In this document: piece by piece, positions 28,367 to 36,851 of the stretch
How the letters are laid out: the number at the start of each line of letters is the position of its first letter
How positions within the stretch are numbered: position 1 is the stretch's first letter
Assembly (NCBI RefSeq): GCF_009928415.1
Contig: NZ_JAABNN010000002.1
Location: 496,001-560,000, forward strand
Reading direction: 5' to 3'
DNA: 64,000 bases
DNA from: Bacillus sp. USDA818B3_A
Lineage (GTDB): Bacteria > Bacillota > Bacilli > Bacillales > Cytobacillaceae
Program-made: the position numbers and the translations under genes
Notes under the pieces: model-generated
Seen by the model: only the letters and a program-made list of their open reading frames with translations
What the model was told of the DNA's origin: nothing
Database searches by the model: none

Positions 28367-28485
28367 TTTTTATCTAAAGATGAAAATGCTGTTTCCTATA
28401 AGAAAGTAATGATTTATCCTATCTATCGCTAGTCCTCACTATCATCTGACTAAGAAATAGATGTTGTATCGCTTACAAGAATTAT

Positions 28486-28499
28486 TGTAATCGATTACA
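28486..28499. promoter_or_regulatory. LacI-type operator A3 (distal)
   Basis: Perfect palindrome TGTAATCGATTACA, centre 133 bp beyond A2. Confidence 0.78.
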
Positions 28500-28529
28500 C
28501 CTGAATTTGCAACAACTAAATTTCGATTG

Positions 28530-29210
28530 TCACAATTTGTTCACGATAAGCGTAGGAGGAAAGGAAATTGTAAATATAGTTCCCTTTCCTTGCGAACTAT
28601 CCACATGTATGGATCCGCCTAATCGCTCAATAATTTCTTTACTTACACTTAAACCTACTCCAGTCCCCTTTTCTTTTGTTGAGAAAAAAGGGATATATAA
28701 CATCTCCCTCGCTTCTTCTGACATCCCACAGCCATTATCCTCGATGACGATTGTAGCAAATTCATTTTGAACAGACGCAGATAAATTAATTTCTCTTTCA
28801 TGCTGATCGTCAATTGCTTCCATGGCATTCTTCATCAAATTCATGATTACCTGTTTTAATTGGTTCGTTGGGATATTCAGTACAACGTCATGATCGGCAG
28901 TAGAAGTAGAGAGTCGAATATCCCTTAATATCGCTTCACCTTCATAGAGCATGGCCATATCTTTGATCAGTTTATTCAGGGATGTTTTTTGTGCCAAAGG
29001 ATGTTGTGGCTTTCCTGCATTCAAAAATTCATTAATGATTTGATTAACGCGATCAATTTCTTCTATCATCACATCCGCATAATATTCCTTGCCGATTTCC
29101 TTCAAATCGGGCTTTAGCAACTGAATAAAACCTTTTATGGTTGTCAATGGGTTACGGATTTCATGAGCGATACTAACTGCCAGCTTTTCAAGATGTTGAC
29201 GTTTGTCCAT
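28530..29210 (-). CDS. Sensor histidine kinase lacking its input domain (fragment)
   Basis: A 226-residue kinase core of the Bacillus KinA/KinB-like class: H-box AVSIAHEIRNPLTTIKGFIQLLK, N-box MNLMKNAMEAIDD, DNGCGM and TGVGLSVSKEII. The open frame runs back to 29270, overlapping the SDR gene by 44 bp, and contains no transmembrane or PAS input. The best internal ATG (29210) has no clear ribosome binding site. I read this as a 5'-truncated kinase joined to the end of the SDR operon; a constitutive kinase or a dead relic are both possible. Confidence 0.65.
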   Translation of the reverse strand: MDKRQHLEKLAVSIAHEIRNPLTTIKGFIQLLKPDLKEIGKEYYADVMIEEIDRVNQIINEFLNAGKPQHPLAQKTSLNKLIKDMAMLYEGEAILRDIRLSTSTADHDVVLNIPTNQLKQVIMNLMKNAMEAIDDQHEREINLSASVQNEFATIVIEDNGCGMSEEAREMLYIPFFSTKEKGTGVGLSVSKEIIERLGGSIHVDSSQGKGTIFTISFPPTLIVNKL

Positions 29211-29226
29211 TTCTAACGCTGCCAAC

Positions 29227-30027
29227 TTACAGACTTGCAACGGAGCCACCATCAACTCGAAGGTTGACACCGTTTATAAAAGAAGCCTTGTTTGAAGCAA
29301 GGTACACAACAGCTGAAGCAACTTCTTCCACCGTCCCTGGCCGCTTCACTTCAACATGCGGACGATTTTCCTTAAGGAATTGCTGGATTGCTTCATCATA
29401 ACTGATGTTCAACTTTTTGGCATTATCCTTCAACAGGCCCTCAAGCATGGGTGTCATTATAAACGCAGGCGATACCGTATTGACAAGTATTCCTTCTGCA
29501 GCATATGCCTTGGATAAGCTTTTTGTAAAATTAATCAGTGCTGCTTTAGAGGCATTGTAATGAGGCATGAATGCGTCTGGTTGAATGCCGGATTCTGATG
29601 AAATGTTAATAATGCGGCCAAATCCTGTTCTTCTCATAAAAGGAATAGTTGCTTTAGTTACACGTACAGTTCCAAAAAGATTGACGTCAAAAATATGCTG
29701 CCATTGGTCTATATCTAATGATTCAAAATCATCAAATCCACTAGCAATCCCCGCATTATTAACGAGGATGTCGACGGTTTTAAAACGATCAATAGCAGAA
29801 GCAATAAGATTGTCGACGTCTGCTTGTTTCGTTAGATCGGCTTGAATAGCAAGAACACTACCGCCGGTTTTCTCTAATTCAGCCGACGCCTCATTTAACG
29901 CTTCCGCGCCGCGTGCACAAATTACAACGTTGGCACCTTCTTCCGCAAAAGCCATGGCAATTGCTTTCCCAATACCTTTACTGCTGCCAGTCACAAGTGC
30001 GGTTTTATTTTTTAATTCCAGATTCAT
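29227..30027 (-). CDS. SDR-family oxidoreductase
   Basis: 266 residues from the ATG at 30027 (MNLELKNKTALVTG); the longer frame to 30081 lacks a good start site, and a GTG at 30039 is an alternative. TGSSKGIG nucleotide motif, NNAG, active-site Ser (NISSESG), and YNASK with both Tyr and Lys. C-terminal GGSVASL. It follows the ABM gene in the operon headed by Gfo 33954. It could be the reductive partner of the keto-sugar pathway. Confidence 0.85.
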   Translation of the reverse strand: MNLELKNKTALVTGSSKGIGKAIAMAFAEEGANVVICARGAEALNEASAELEKTGGSVLAIQADLTKQADVDNLIASAIDRFKTVDILVNNAGIASGFDDFESLDIDQWQHIFDVNLFGTVRVTKATIPFMRRTGFGRIINISSESGIQPDAFMPHYNASKAALINFTKSLSKAYAAEGILVNTVSPAFIMTPMLEGLLKDNAKKLNISYDEAIQQFLKENRPHVEVKRPGTVEEVASAVVYLASNKASFINGVNLRVDGGSVASL

Positions 30028-30113
30028 TTTTTCATCCACACCTTTCTTTACTAACCTGATACGCTTCCTTAGCTGATACATTGATCGAAGTTAAACCTTA
30101 TGTTTGTTCAATA

Positions 30114-30407
30114 TTATCTTTTTATTGAAGCCTCAAATAATTCTGCATGGATAGGTTCAGCAACAATAGGTTCAACAGCTTTTATGAATCTTTTAAAGTG
30201 TGGGGTTTCCTCATGCAGTTGAATCGCTTCTTCATCATTCCATTTCTCAACAAAGATAAAGCTGTTCACCTCTTCTGGGTTTTCATAATATTGGTAACTA
30301 ATATTTCCAGACTCCGCTTGTGACGATTTTGTTACAAGTCTTGCCTCTTCCAAGAATATTTCCCGATAAGGCTCCTTCACCTTTATGTTTGCGTGAATGA
30401 TAATCAT
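30114..30407 (-). CDS. ABM-domain protein (putative quinol monooxygenase/isomerase)
   Basis: 97 residues, one dimeric alpha/beta-barrel ABM domain: MIIIHANIKVKEPYREIFLEEA, NISYQYYENPEEVNSFIFVEKW, and the C-terminal HAELFEAS. Members include small monooxygenases and LsrG-like isomerases, so oxygenation of an aromatic or isomerisation of a keto sugar are both possible. It lies between the polyol-type permease and the SDR. A close paralogue is at 55983-56282, also beside a TIM-barrel gene. Confidence 0.8.
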   Translation of the reverse strand: MIIIHANIKVKEPYREIFLEEARLVTKSSQAESGNISYQYYENPEEVNSFIFVEKWNDEEAIQLHEETPHFKRFIKAVEPIVAEPIHAELFEASIKR

Positions 30408-30448
30408 GGTACATCCCCCTTAATTTAATTGGTGGCATTTCTAAAAAA

Positions 30449-31726
30449 CTAACCTGCGTGTTTTTCTAATAAGATTTCTTTTTTATTATTTTCTTCGGAA
30501 GGAAGCTTCATAAACTTCATTAAATAAGCACCAAGGAAATACGTACCTGCGAAAATCCAGATAACCCCTTTTGCACCAATAAGTCCGATAAAAAGCCCAA
30601 CAATTGCAGGTGCGATAAAGTAAGACATTCCTGCACCAAAGCTTACAATCGCCATCGCTGATCCTTTTTTCTCAGGAGCAAGTGATGCTACCAATGCTGA
30701 AAGCGGAACGAAACCACAAAGAACAATCCCCATAAAAATGCCCGCAATATTTAAAGCCAAGAAACTGTTGCCAAATACTTCAGGTGTGTAAAGCAAGACG
30801 AGTAACATTACGCCCATACCGAAGCTGCCAAGCCATTGAATCGTTTTTTGCCAGCCTAACCATTTATCACTGATGTAAGGAATGATTAGGTTAAAGATTA
30901 TATTTGCAAACCACATGGTTCCCCACATTTGTAAAAACTGTTCAGTTGTGAATCCGTAATTGGACTTCAAGTACATTGGGAAAAAGATTGGCAATGAACC
31001 GATCCCTGTTGAATTGATAATCCGAACCACGCCGCCGATCGCCACTTTCGGCTGTTCGACACAAATGGTAAATCCACTCATTAAGCTCTTTAGCTTTTCC
31101 TTTGGATCTCCCTTTTGTTCCTTTTTTACATCACCTTTTACTACAATAAGACCGACAATTCCTCCGACTAACACCCAAGCTACAGCACTCCACAATAACC
31201 CGATATATCCGATCTTCGGAAGCATGTAAGCCGGGAAATAACTTCCTACAACATAAAGTCCGCCGCTCCACGCTGCCCAGAACAATCCTATAGCTGTTGC
31301 CAGAATCCGCTCTGGACTGCGATAAGTAACCCACACTAAGAAAGAGTAGCAGAACAAAGGATAACCTAAACCACGAATCCCATAAGTCGGGAGCATAATA
31401 GCGTAATTGTTTAACTTTAAACCATATTCAATGAATAGTACCTGACCGATTAACCAAGTAACAAGACCGATGACCATTACCTTCCTTGGTCCCCACATCT
31501 CGGTGAGTACACCAGAAAAATAAGATGCGATAGCTAAGATTGCTCCATAAACCGCAAAAAGAGTGGCTGATTGTTGAACGGTCAATCCCTTTTCAATCAG
31601 ATAGGGAGACAACCATGCATGCTCAAGACCGTCACCAGCCATAAAAATTAACGTTGCTACAAACCCCCAAACCACTCCCATTGGAAGACCGCCTAAAGTA
31701 CGTTCTTGACCTACAAACGTTTTCAT
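30449..31726 (-). CDS. MFS transporter, polyol-permease type
   Basis: 425 residues, 12 predicted helices. It resembles ribitol/arabitol permeases (RbtT/DalT): LPMGVVWGFVATLIFMAGDGLEHAWLS-type start, then FSGVLTEMWGPRKVMVIG as motif A near residue 75. Likely proton symport of a polyol, sugar or glycoside. Third gene of the Gfo-TIM operon, 82 bp after the TIM-barrel stop with a REP-like repeat in between. Confidence 0.82.
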   Translation of the reverse strand: MKTFVGQERTLGGLPMGVVWGFVATLIFMAGDGLEHAWLSPYLIEKGLTVQQSATLFAVYGAILAIASYFSGVLTEMWGPRKVMVIGLVTWLIGQVLFIEYGLKLNNYAIMLPTYGIRGLGYPLFCYSFLVWVTYRSPERILATAIGLFWAAWSGGLYVVGSYFPAYMLPKIGYIGLLWSAVAWVLVGGIVGLIVVKGDVKKEQKGDPKEKLKSLMSGFTICVEQPKVAIGGVVRIINSTGIGSLPIFFPMYLKSNYGFTTEQFLQMWGTMWFANIIFNLIIPYISDKWLGWQKTIQWLGSFGMGVMLLVLLYTPEVFGNSFLALNIAGIFMGIVLCGFVPLSALVASLAPEKKGSAMAIVSFGAGMSYFIAPAIVGLFIGLIGAKGVIWIFAGTYFLGAYLMKFMKLPSEENNKKEILLEKHAG

Positions 31727-31763
31727 TTTAACACCCCATTTTTATTAATTGGATGGATGGGTT

Positions 31764-31802
31764 GGTTCTCATGCTTTGGAAACACGCGAACCGTCCCTGT
31801 GC
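31764..31802. repeat. REP-like interspersed repeat, copy 1
   Basis: Contains CTTTGGAAACACGCGAACC followed by GTCCCTGTGC; 24 of 29 positions match the copy at 63942-63970. The arms GGTTC/GAACC can pair. It sits in the operon spacer between permease and TIM-barrel gene. Similar GGGACGGTTC palindromes are common interspersed repeats in Bacillus genomes. Confidence 0.55.
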
Positions 31803-31807
31803 AATCC

Positions 31808-32779
31808 CTAAGCCCACCACATTTCCGATACTTGCTCTTTAAACAACGTCCCTTTTAACAGTGTGATTGCTTTCATTAAGCCTTCATCGATAGACGCCAA
31901 CATATCTTCATGTTCAATGGAAACTACGTAATCATACCCTACCGCACGAAGTGTACTGATCATATCTTTCCACATTTTTTCGTTATGGCCATAGCCAACT
32001 GAGCGGAAGGTCCATGAACGATCCAATACTTGACTGTAATGCTTCGTATCGAGAACACCATTCACCTTGATATTGGCTTGGTCTAAATAGGTATCTTTTG
32101 CATGGAAATGGAAGATCGCATTTTCACGGCCTAATTTTTTAATGGCCTCAACTGGATCAATTCCTTGCCACACCAAATGGCTTGGGTCAAAGTTAGCTCC
32201 GATGTTCAGTCCTGCATGTTCCCTTAGTTTTAGTAATGTTTCCGGATTATAGACAACAAAGCCTGGATGCATTTCGAAAGCGATTTGGTGAATCCCATGC
32301 TTTTCCGCGAACTTTGCTTCTTCTTTCCAATACGGGATAACCACATCATTCCATTGCCATTCTAAAACTTCTGTATATTCAGGAGGCCAAGAGCATGTCA
32401 CCCAGTTCGGAAACTTGGCACCCGGATGATCTCCTGGACATCCGGCAAATCCATTGATAACCGGTACCTCCAACTGCTCAGCCAGTAAGACCGTTTTTCT
32501 CCAAACGTCATGGGCGTCCTTGGCAGCCTTTACATTTGGATGAAGCGGGTTCCCATGACAGCTTAGTCCGCTGATGATTAATCCCCTGCTTTCAATCGCC
32601 CGTTTGAACGATCTGATTTTATCCGGATTCCCTAACAATTCTTCCGGATTACAATGACTATTTCCCGGATAGTTTCCGGTCCCTAACTCAACCGCCTCAA
32701 CGCCCATTTCAGCTAATTTATCTAGCATCCCTTCGAATGGAAGATTTTGATATAGAACTGTAAACACACCTAGTTTCAT
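31808..32779 (-). CDS. TIM-barrel sugar isomerase/lyase family protein (large type)
   Basis: 323 residues, AP_endonuc_2-type barrel. Likely metal ligands sit in AFEMHPGFVVYNPET, NFDPSHLVWQGIDP, FHFHAKDTY and VSIEHED. At this length and with the SCHGNPLHP and CPGDHPG insertions it resembles the larger sugar isomerase-like proteins that accompany Gfo dehydrogenases, the group that includes C-glycoside deglycosidase alpha subunits and 3-keto-glycoside lyases. Its ATG overlaps the stop of the Gfo gene by 4 bp (ATGA), showing tight coupling. A relic of a related gene is at 54018-54160. Confidence 0.82.
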   Translation of the reverse strand: MKLGVFTVLYQNLPFEGMLDKLAEMGVEAVELGTGNYPGNSHCNPEELLGNPDKIRSFKRAIESRGLIISGLSCHGNPLHPNVKAAKDAHDVWRKTVLLAEQLEVPVINGFAGCPGDHPGAKFPNWVTCSWPPEYTEVLEWQWNDVVIPYWKEEAKFAEKHGIHQIAFEMHPGFVVYNPETLLKLREHAGLNIGANFDPSHLVWQGIDPVEAIKKLGRENAIFHFHAKDTYLDQANIKVNGVLDTKHYSQVLDRSWTFRSVGYGHNEKMWKDMISTLRAVGYDYVVSIEHEDMLASIDEGLMKAITLLKGTLFKEQVSEMWWA

Positions 32780-33954
32780 ACTAAAACCTCCTTTTCCACC
32801 TTAACCTTGACCCATTTTTGCTGTTCATGGCTTTCTAAAATGGCATCGGTAATAGCCATTGAAATATGACCGTCCTCGAATGTAGCAAAATTAGCTTGAT
32901 CCTTTAAAGGATCTTTGCGATCACGTATAAAGGCATAATAATTTAACATCATATTTTTCAGTGCATCCGGCCAGCCTTCGTTATGTCCTCCTGGATGATG
33001 GATGGCTGATCTTGCTTCAGGTGCGAACATTGCCGGATCGGCTAGAAGGATTTCATTCGGCTTATCCCTGTGCCCCATCCATAGTTTTTCAGGCTCTTCC
33101 TGATTCCAGTAAGCAGAGCTCTCACTGCCATCGATTTCAAAGCTTAGTCGATTTTTTCGGCCTGCACTTACTTGTGAAACAGTGAAGACTCCTCTTGATC
33201 CATCTTCGAAACGAACTAGTACGGATGCATAGTCTTCTGTATTGATTGAAACATCTTCATATTCTACATCTTCAGTACCTTGTGTGCTGAAAGTGGCCAC
33301 ACTTCCAATTGCTTTCTTTCTAACTGGAATGACCGTTGCTAAATCAGCAAATACTTCAACAATCTTTTTACCGGTAACAAATTGAACGGTGTCACACCAA
33401 TGGGAACCGATATCTGCCACCGCACGTGATTTTCCGCCGACTTCCGGTGCTAAACGCCAGTTAAAATCAGTTTGATATAGTAACCAATCCTGCAAATAGC
33501 TTCCGTGAACCAAATTCACTTTCCCAAGGTCACCGTTAGCAATTTTAGCTCGCAGGTTTTGCACACTCGCATGCTGTCTGTAATTAAAGTTCACACCATG
33601 TACAACACCCTGTTTTTGAGCCAATGCCAGCAATTCCGCTGATTCTTCACTATTCATCGCAAGCGGTTTCTCTGAGATCACATGTTTACCTGCTAAAATA
33701 ATTTCTTTATTGATCGCGAAATGCACATGGTTTGGCGTACAGTTATGAACAACTTGAATTTCGCTATCACGAAGCATTTCGCTGTAATCGCCATAGGCTT
33801 TTGGTATTCCAAGTTCAGCTGCCTTTCTTTCCGCTTGTTCTTGACTCGTCTCTGCTAATGCTACGACTTCCACGAATCCAAGTCTTCTGATTGCTTCGAT
33901 ATGTGTCGGGCCAATGAAACCTGTCCCGATGATTCCTACTTTTATTTTTTCCAT
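32776..33954 (-). CDS. Gfo/Idh/MocA-family sugar/glycoside dehydrogenase
   Basis: 392 residues from the ATG at 33954 (GGAGG upstream; the frame extends to 33990 but without a site). KVGIIGTGFIGPTHIEAIRR Rossmann start, SEKPLAMN EKP motif, VADIGSHWCD in the substrate domain. NAD-dependent oxidation of a sugar hydroxyl, C3 in many relatives, is the usual chemistry. It heads the operon Gfo-TIM-permease-ABM-SDR under three palindromic operators. Confidence 0.88.
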   Translation of the reverse strand: MEKIKVGIIGTGFIGPTHIEAIRRLGFVEVVALAETSQEQAERKAAELGIPKAYGDYSEMLRDSEIQVVHNCTPNHVHFAINKEIILAGKHVISEKPLAMNSEESAELLALAQKQGVVHGVNFNYRQHASVQNLRAKIANGDLGKVNLVHGSYLQDWLLYQTDFNWRLAPEVGGKSRAVADIGSHWCDTVQFVTGKKIVEVFADLATVIPVRKKAIGSVATFSTQGTEDVEYEDVSINTEDYASVLVRFEDGSRGVFTVSQVSAGRKNRLSFEIDGSESSAYWNQEEPEKLWMGHRDKPNEILLADPAMFAPEARSAIHHPGGHNEGWPDALKNMMLNYYAFIRDRKDPLKDQANFATFEDGHISMAITDAILESHEQQKWVKVKVEKEVLV

Positions 33955-34015
33955 TTGTTTTCCGTCCTCCAATCGAACTTTTCGATTCACCTAAGAATGA
34001 GTAGAAGTCATACAG

Positions 34016-34029
34016 TGTAATCGATTACA
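34016..34029. promoter_or_regulatory. LacI-type operator B1 (proximal)
   Basis: Perfect TGTAATCGATTACA, centre 68 bp upstream of the Gfo start at 33954. Confidence 0.8.
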
Positions 34030-34100
34030 CTACCTCGCAAAAAAAATGTGTTTAGTCCTAGTAAATAAATAATTTACCTTAACCTTCAAACTTCATAAAA

Positions 34101-34114
34101 TGTAATGGATTACA
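34101..34114. promoter_or_regulatory. LacI-type operator B2 (middle, GG-centre variant)
   Basis: TGTAATGGATTACA, the exact reverse complement of A2. Centre 85 bp from B1. Confidence 0.75.
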
Positions 34115-34231
34115 TTTTAGTCGAAAAAAATATGAATTTATTCATTTTTTAAATTAAGAAATAATCTTTCAGAATAAAATACCTTCTCACTTTGCATTAA
34201 AATATTTTACTCTTTCTTTCGACACCCTTAT

Positions 34232-34245
34232 TGTAATCGATTACA
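34232..34245. promoter_or_regulatory. LacI-type operator B3 (distal)
   Basis: Perfect TGTAATCGATTACA, centre 131 bp beyond B2. The rest of 33955-34348 is AT-rich with no gene that I recognise. Confidence 0.8.
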
Positions 34246-34348
34246 GTATAGAATTCAATATTTTTTTAAAACTTCTTCGGTTCTTTTTTATTCAGAATGA
34301 TAAAAACTGTTCTTGAACCAATAGAATTATGTTCCCCTAATAATGACT

Positions 34349-34386
34349 AAAAGGGAGTGAACTATTGTTAAGTTCACTCCCCTTTT
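34349..34386. terminator. Bidirectional terminator after the LacI gene
   Basis: Arms AAAAGGGAGTGAAC and GTTCACTCCCCTTTT (one bulged C), loop of 9, T-rich on both sides. Lies 39 bp past the LacI stop. Confidence 0.75.
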
Positions 34387-34425
34387 GTTTTTCATTATTT
34401 TTAATTCTAACAGGAATACGCTAAA

Positions 34426-35430
34426 CTACTCTTCTATAAGTTCTTTGCATGATTCACGGACAATGAGTTTATCAGGAAGAATAAATTGATCTTTCTCTAT
34501 TTCTTCATCTTTAATTAATTTTAACAGTAAACGCATCGCTTTTTGACCCATATCAAACGTTGGTTGTGCCACGGTTGTTAGAGCAGGTTCAAAAATTGAT
34601 GCAAATTGAATATCATCAAAGCCAACAACAGATAAATCTTCTGGAACTCTTAAACCTTTAGATTTAGCGGCTTTTATGGCACCCATAGCCATTTCATCAT
34701 TACCCGCAAAAAGGGCTGTAGGAGGATTCTCTAGTGATAAAAATTTCAACATTAAATTAAATCCACTTTCAAAAGAGAATTCGCCTTCCTGTACCAAACT
34801 TGGATCCACAGACAGGCCGTGTTGCGCCATTGCTTGATGAAACCCCCTACATCGATCACGTCCAACAACAATATTCAAGGGTCCGGAAATATGTCCAATT
34901 CTCTTGTGGTTTAAGCTAATTAAATATTCGGTTGCCTTTCTTGCACTGCTAACATTATCAATGGAGACCGTAGGCAGCTTGGAACCCTCATAGTATTCAC
35001 AGGCCAATACTACAGGGTAATCCTGGGATAATTCCTCTAATATTTTTTGATCGGTCCTTGCGGTTAATAATATCAACCCATCGGCTTTTTTCTGTCCTAA
35101 AATCGTTAAAAAACTAGTTTCGCTTTCGACCTCGTTTCGTGCATCTCCTAGAAGTACTTGATATCCGTTTTCGATGGCAACGGATTCAATTCCGCGCAGC
35201 ACCGCAGAAAAGAAAGTATTGGTTATATCAGGAACCACCACAAGAATTGTTTTGGTTTCAGATCTTCTCAATTGTCTTGCCAGCATATTAGGGTGGTAAT
35301 TTAATTTTTTTATGGCTTCTAAAACTTTTTCAGCTGTTTCTTTTTTTACAGTCCCTGCATTACTTATGACTCGGGATACTGTGGCTGTTGAAACATTTGC
35401 CATTTTTGCAACATCCGCAATTCTGACCAT
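34426..35430 (-). CDS. LacI-family repressor, likely reader of TGTAATCGATTACA
   Basis: 334 residues. LacI helix-turn-helix MVRIADVAKMANVSTATVSRVISN with hinge helix PNMLARQLRR, then a periplasmic-binding-like sugar domain (60-330; DGLILLTAR, SIDNVSSARKATEYLI, ALFAGNDEMAMGAIKA). It faces a single perfect operator 37 bp upstream, implying autoregulation, and lies next to the B operator cluster. Ligand unknown; the regulon suggests a sugar or keto-sugar from the Gfo/TIM pathway. Confidence 0.9.
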   Translation of the reverse strand: MVRIADVAKMANVSTATVSRVISNAGTVKKETAEKVLEAIKKLNYHPNMLARQLRRSETKTILVVVPDITNTFFSAVLRGIESVAIENGYQVLLGDARNEVESETSFLTILGQKKADGLILLTARTDQKILEELSQDYPVVLACEYYEGSKLPTVSIDNVSSARKATEYLISLNHKRIGHISGPLNIVVGRDRCRGFHQAMAQHGLSVDPSLVQEGEFSFESGFNLMLKFLSLENPPTALFAGNDEMAMGAIKAAKSKGLRVPEDLSVVGFDDIQFASIFEPALTTVAQPTFDMGQKAMRLLLKLIKDEEIEKDQFILPDKLIVRESCKELIEE

Positions 35431-35466
35431 GTATAACTTTCCCCTTCAGTGTTCGTTTACATTTAT

Positions 35467-35480
35467 TGTAATCGATTACA
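35467..35480. promoter_or_regulatory. LacI-type operator before the LacI gene
   Basis: Perfect TGTAATCGATTACA, centre 43 bp upstream of the repressor start; fits autoregulation. Confidence 0.8.
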
Positions 35481-35682
35481 TTGAGAATTACAATAATTTT
35501 CGTAAATCAGCCATAAAACGGTATCTTTTAAAAATATTTTTCTCCAACAACCTGAAATTAAATGTACATCAGTCTATAAAAATTGGGCTTGCACCACATA
35601 AACATCTGCATTATATAAAAAAATCGCGAAGGAAGGCATGATTTTTACTTGTTCGGTTTTTAGTTATGATATCAGTTTGTTG

Positions 35683-35847
35683 CTAACTTAATCGTTTCCG
35701 AATCAAATCAACCAAAAAAAGAATGACAGGGATACTCACACACAAAAACCGCAATATGTAACGGATAATAAATGCCCCTTCTTCTAAATGTTCAATCGCA
35801 TTGATTGCAATGAGGATCGAAAGGAAAAGGATGATAATCCCTCGCAT
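35683..35847 (-). CDS. Small hydrophobic protein (doubtful)
   Basis: From ATG 35847 the frame encodes 54 residues with two hydrophobic helices (IIILFLSILIAINAI and YILRFLCVSIPVILFLVDLI) and a basic tail. The open frame extends upstream to 35895 through the kdgK remnant in another frame, and no ribosome binding site is visible. It may be a genuine small Bacillus membrane protein or the tail of a gene cut by the same event that truncated kdgK. Confidence 0.3.
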   Translation of the reverse strand: MRGIIILFLSILIAINAIEHLEEGAFIIRYILRFLCVSIPVILFLVDLIRKRLS

Positions 35848-35957
35848 AAAGGGACGAGTGACAATAGGGTCTCCCTTGCCTCCAGTTCCGTCCAAATCTT
35901 CCGACGCAAGTTCGGGTCGAAGGACACCGTCAATCCCTTTTCTCGGGCTTTACGCAT
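35784..35957 (-). pseudogene. kdgK: 2-keto-3-deoxygluconate kinase (PfkB) fragment
   Basis: In a frame other than that of the small membrane ORF, minus-strand codons from 35957 read MRKAREKGLTVSFDPNLRRK and go on IWTELEARETLLSLVPLC. The FDPNLR stretch is the hallmark of PfkB sugar kinases, and the match is best to KDG kinases. Homology stops near 35835, the frame closes at 35784, and upstream a TAA interrupts it near 35973. Only about 40 of 310 residues remain. It lies just downstream of kdgA, the usual place of kdgK in Bacillus uronate loci. Confidence 0.7.
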
Positions 35958-36140
35958 AGCGACCTTACATGGCCCTTACATGTTTGTAACAATCCGTCCT
36001 TATAATAATTAATGGTGTTTAAACGATTTTTGGTTAATTCTTTTAAAATCATATACTTATCTCCTCTCCAACTAGTATTTAACAGAACAAAGATATCGTC
36101 CCCTTTTGCCCTATACACCAGAACGTTTGACTATCACCCA

Positions 36141-36842
36141 TTAGAGCAGTGTTCTACCAAGTGGAAATAATGGTTTTCCATCTACATTATATATATTTGC
36201 CCTCACATTCTGGATAATTGAAACATACTCCTTTGCTGTACGCATAATTTTCATAAAGTCAGAAGCTGCAATGGCTTTACAGTCTACAAGATTCCCGCCA
36301 ATTCCTACTGCGGACACACCTGATTCAATAAATGAAGCGACATTGTCCAGATGAATACCTCCAGCTGAAATAATAGGGACATGAGAAAAGAATTCTGTTA
36401 CATCTTTAATATATTCCAACCCTAACCCTGCTGCCGGGAACACTTTGACAAGATCCGCTCCCGATTCGATGGCACTGACCATTTCTGTCATCTTCATAAC
36501 CCTTGGTATTGCAACTTTGCCATACTTCAATGTCGTATGGATTACATCCTTATGAAGATTCGTACTTAGAACAAATTCCGCTCCCGATTCGATGGCTAGT
36601 CTTGCTCCCTCTTTATATTGCACCGAACCTGCACCTATGATGGCCCGGTCTTTAAAAAGATTTGAGAGTCTATTAATAGATCTAAAGGATTCAGGAGTAT
36701 CTACGGTCACTTCCAGTGCTGTTACTCCGCCCGCGATTAGACTTTGTGCGACCTCCATTATTTTCTCTTCTGGGATGCCACGAATGACCGCAATAACACC
36801 ACAATCCACTAATTTTTCTATTAATCTTACCTTTGACTGCAT
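36141..36842 (-). CDS. kdgA: KHG/KDPG aldolase
   Basis: 233 residues, class I aldolase TIM barrel. It cleaves 2-keto-3-deoxy-6-phosphogluconate to pyruvate and glyceraldehyde 3-phosphate. VIRGIPEEKIMEVAQSLIAGG, the catalytic-loop Glu in ALEVTVDTP, and the Schiff-base Lys in ADLVKVFPA near residue 134. AGGAGG precedes the ATG, 9 bp after the uxaB stop. Last intact gene of the uronate operon. About 20 residues longer than usual at the C terminus. Confidence 0.9.
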   Translation of the reverse strand: MQSKVRLIEKLVDCGVIAVIRGIPEEKIMEVAQSLIAGGVTALEVTVDTPESFRSINRLSNLFKDRAIIGAGSVQYKEGARLAIESGAEFVLSTNLHKDVIHTTLKYGKVAIPRVMKMTEMVSAIESGADLVKVFPAAGLGLEYIKDVTEFFSHVPIISAGGIHLDNVASFIESGVSAVGIGGNLVDCKAIAASDFMKIMRTAKEYVSIIQNVRANIYNVDGKPLFPLGRTLL

Positions 36843-36851
36843 GGCGGCCTC

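Noticed and set aside
28464..28478. TTGTATCGCTTACAA as a fourth operator in the A cluster
   Set aside because: It is one base short in the spacer between half-sites compared with the 14-bp sites, and its position has no counterpart in the B cluster.
30114..30407. LsrG of an autoinducer-2 uptake locus
   Set aside because: The ABM fold and Rbs-type ABC genes would fit, but no lsrK, lsrF or lsrR is present in the window.
32776..33954. Firm assignment as C-glycoside deglycosidase system (DgpA/DgpC type)
   Set aside because: Those systems need a small beta subunit beside the TIM-barrel alpha subunit; no such gene is seen. The ABM proteins do not resemble it to my eye.
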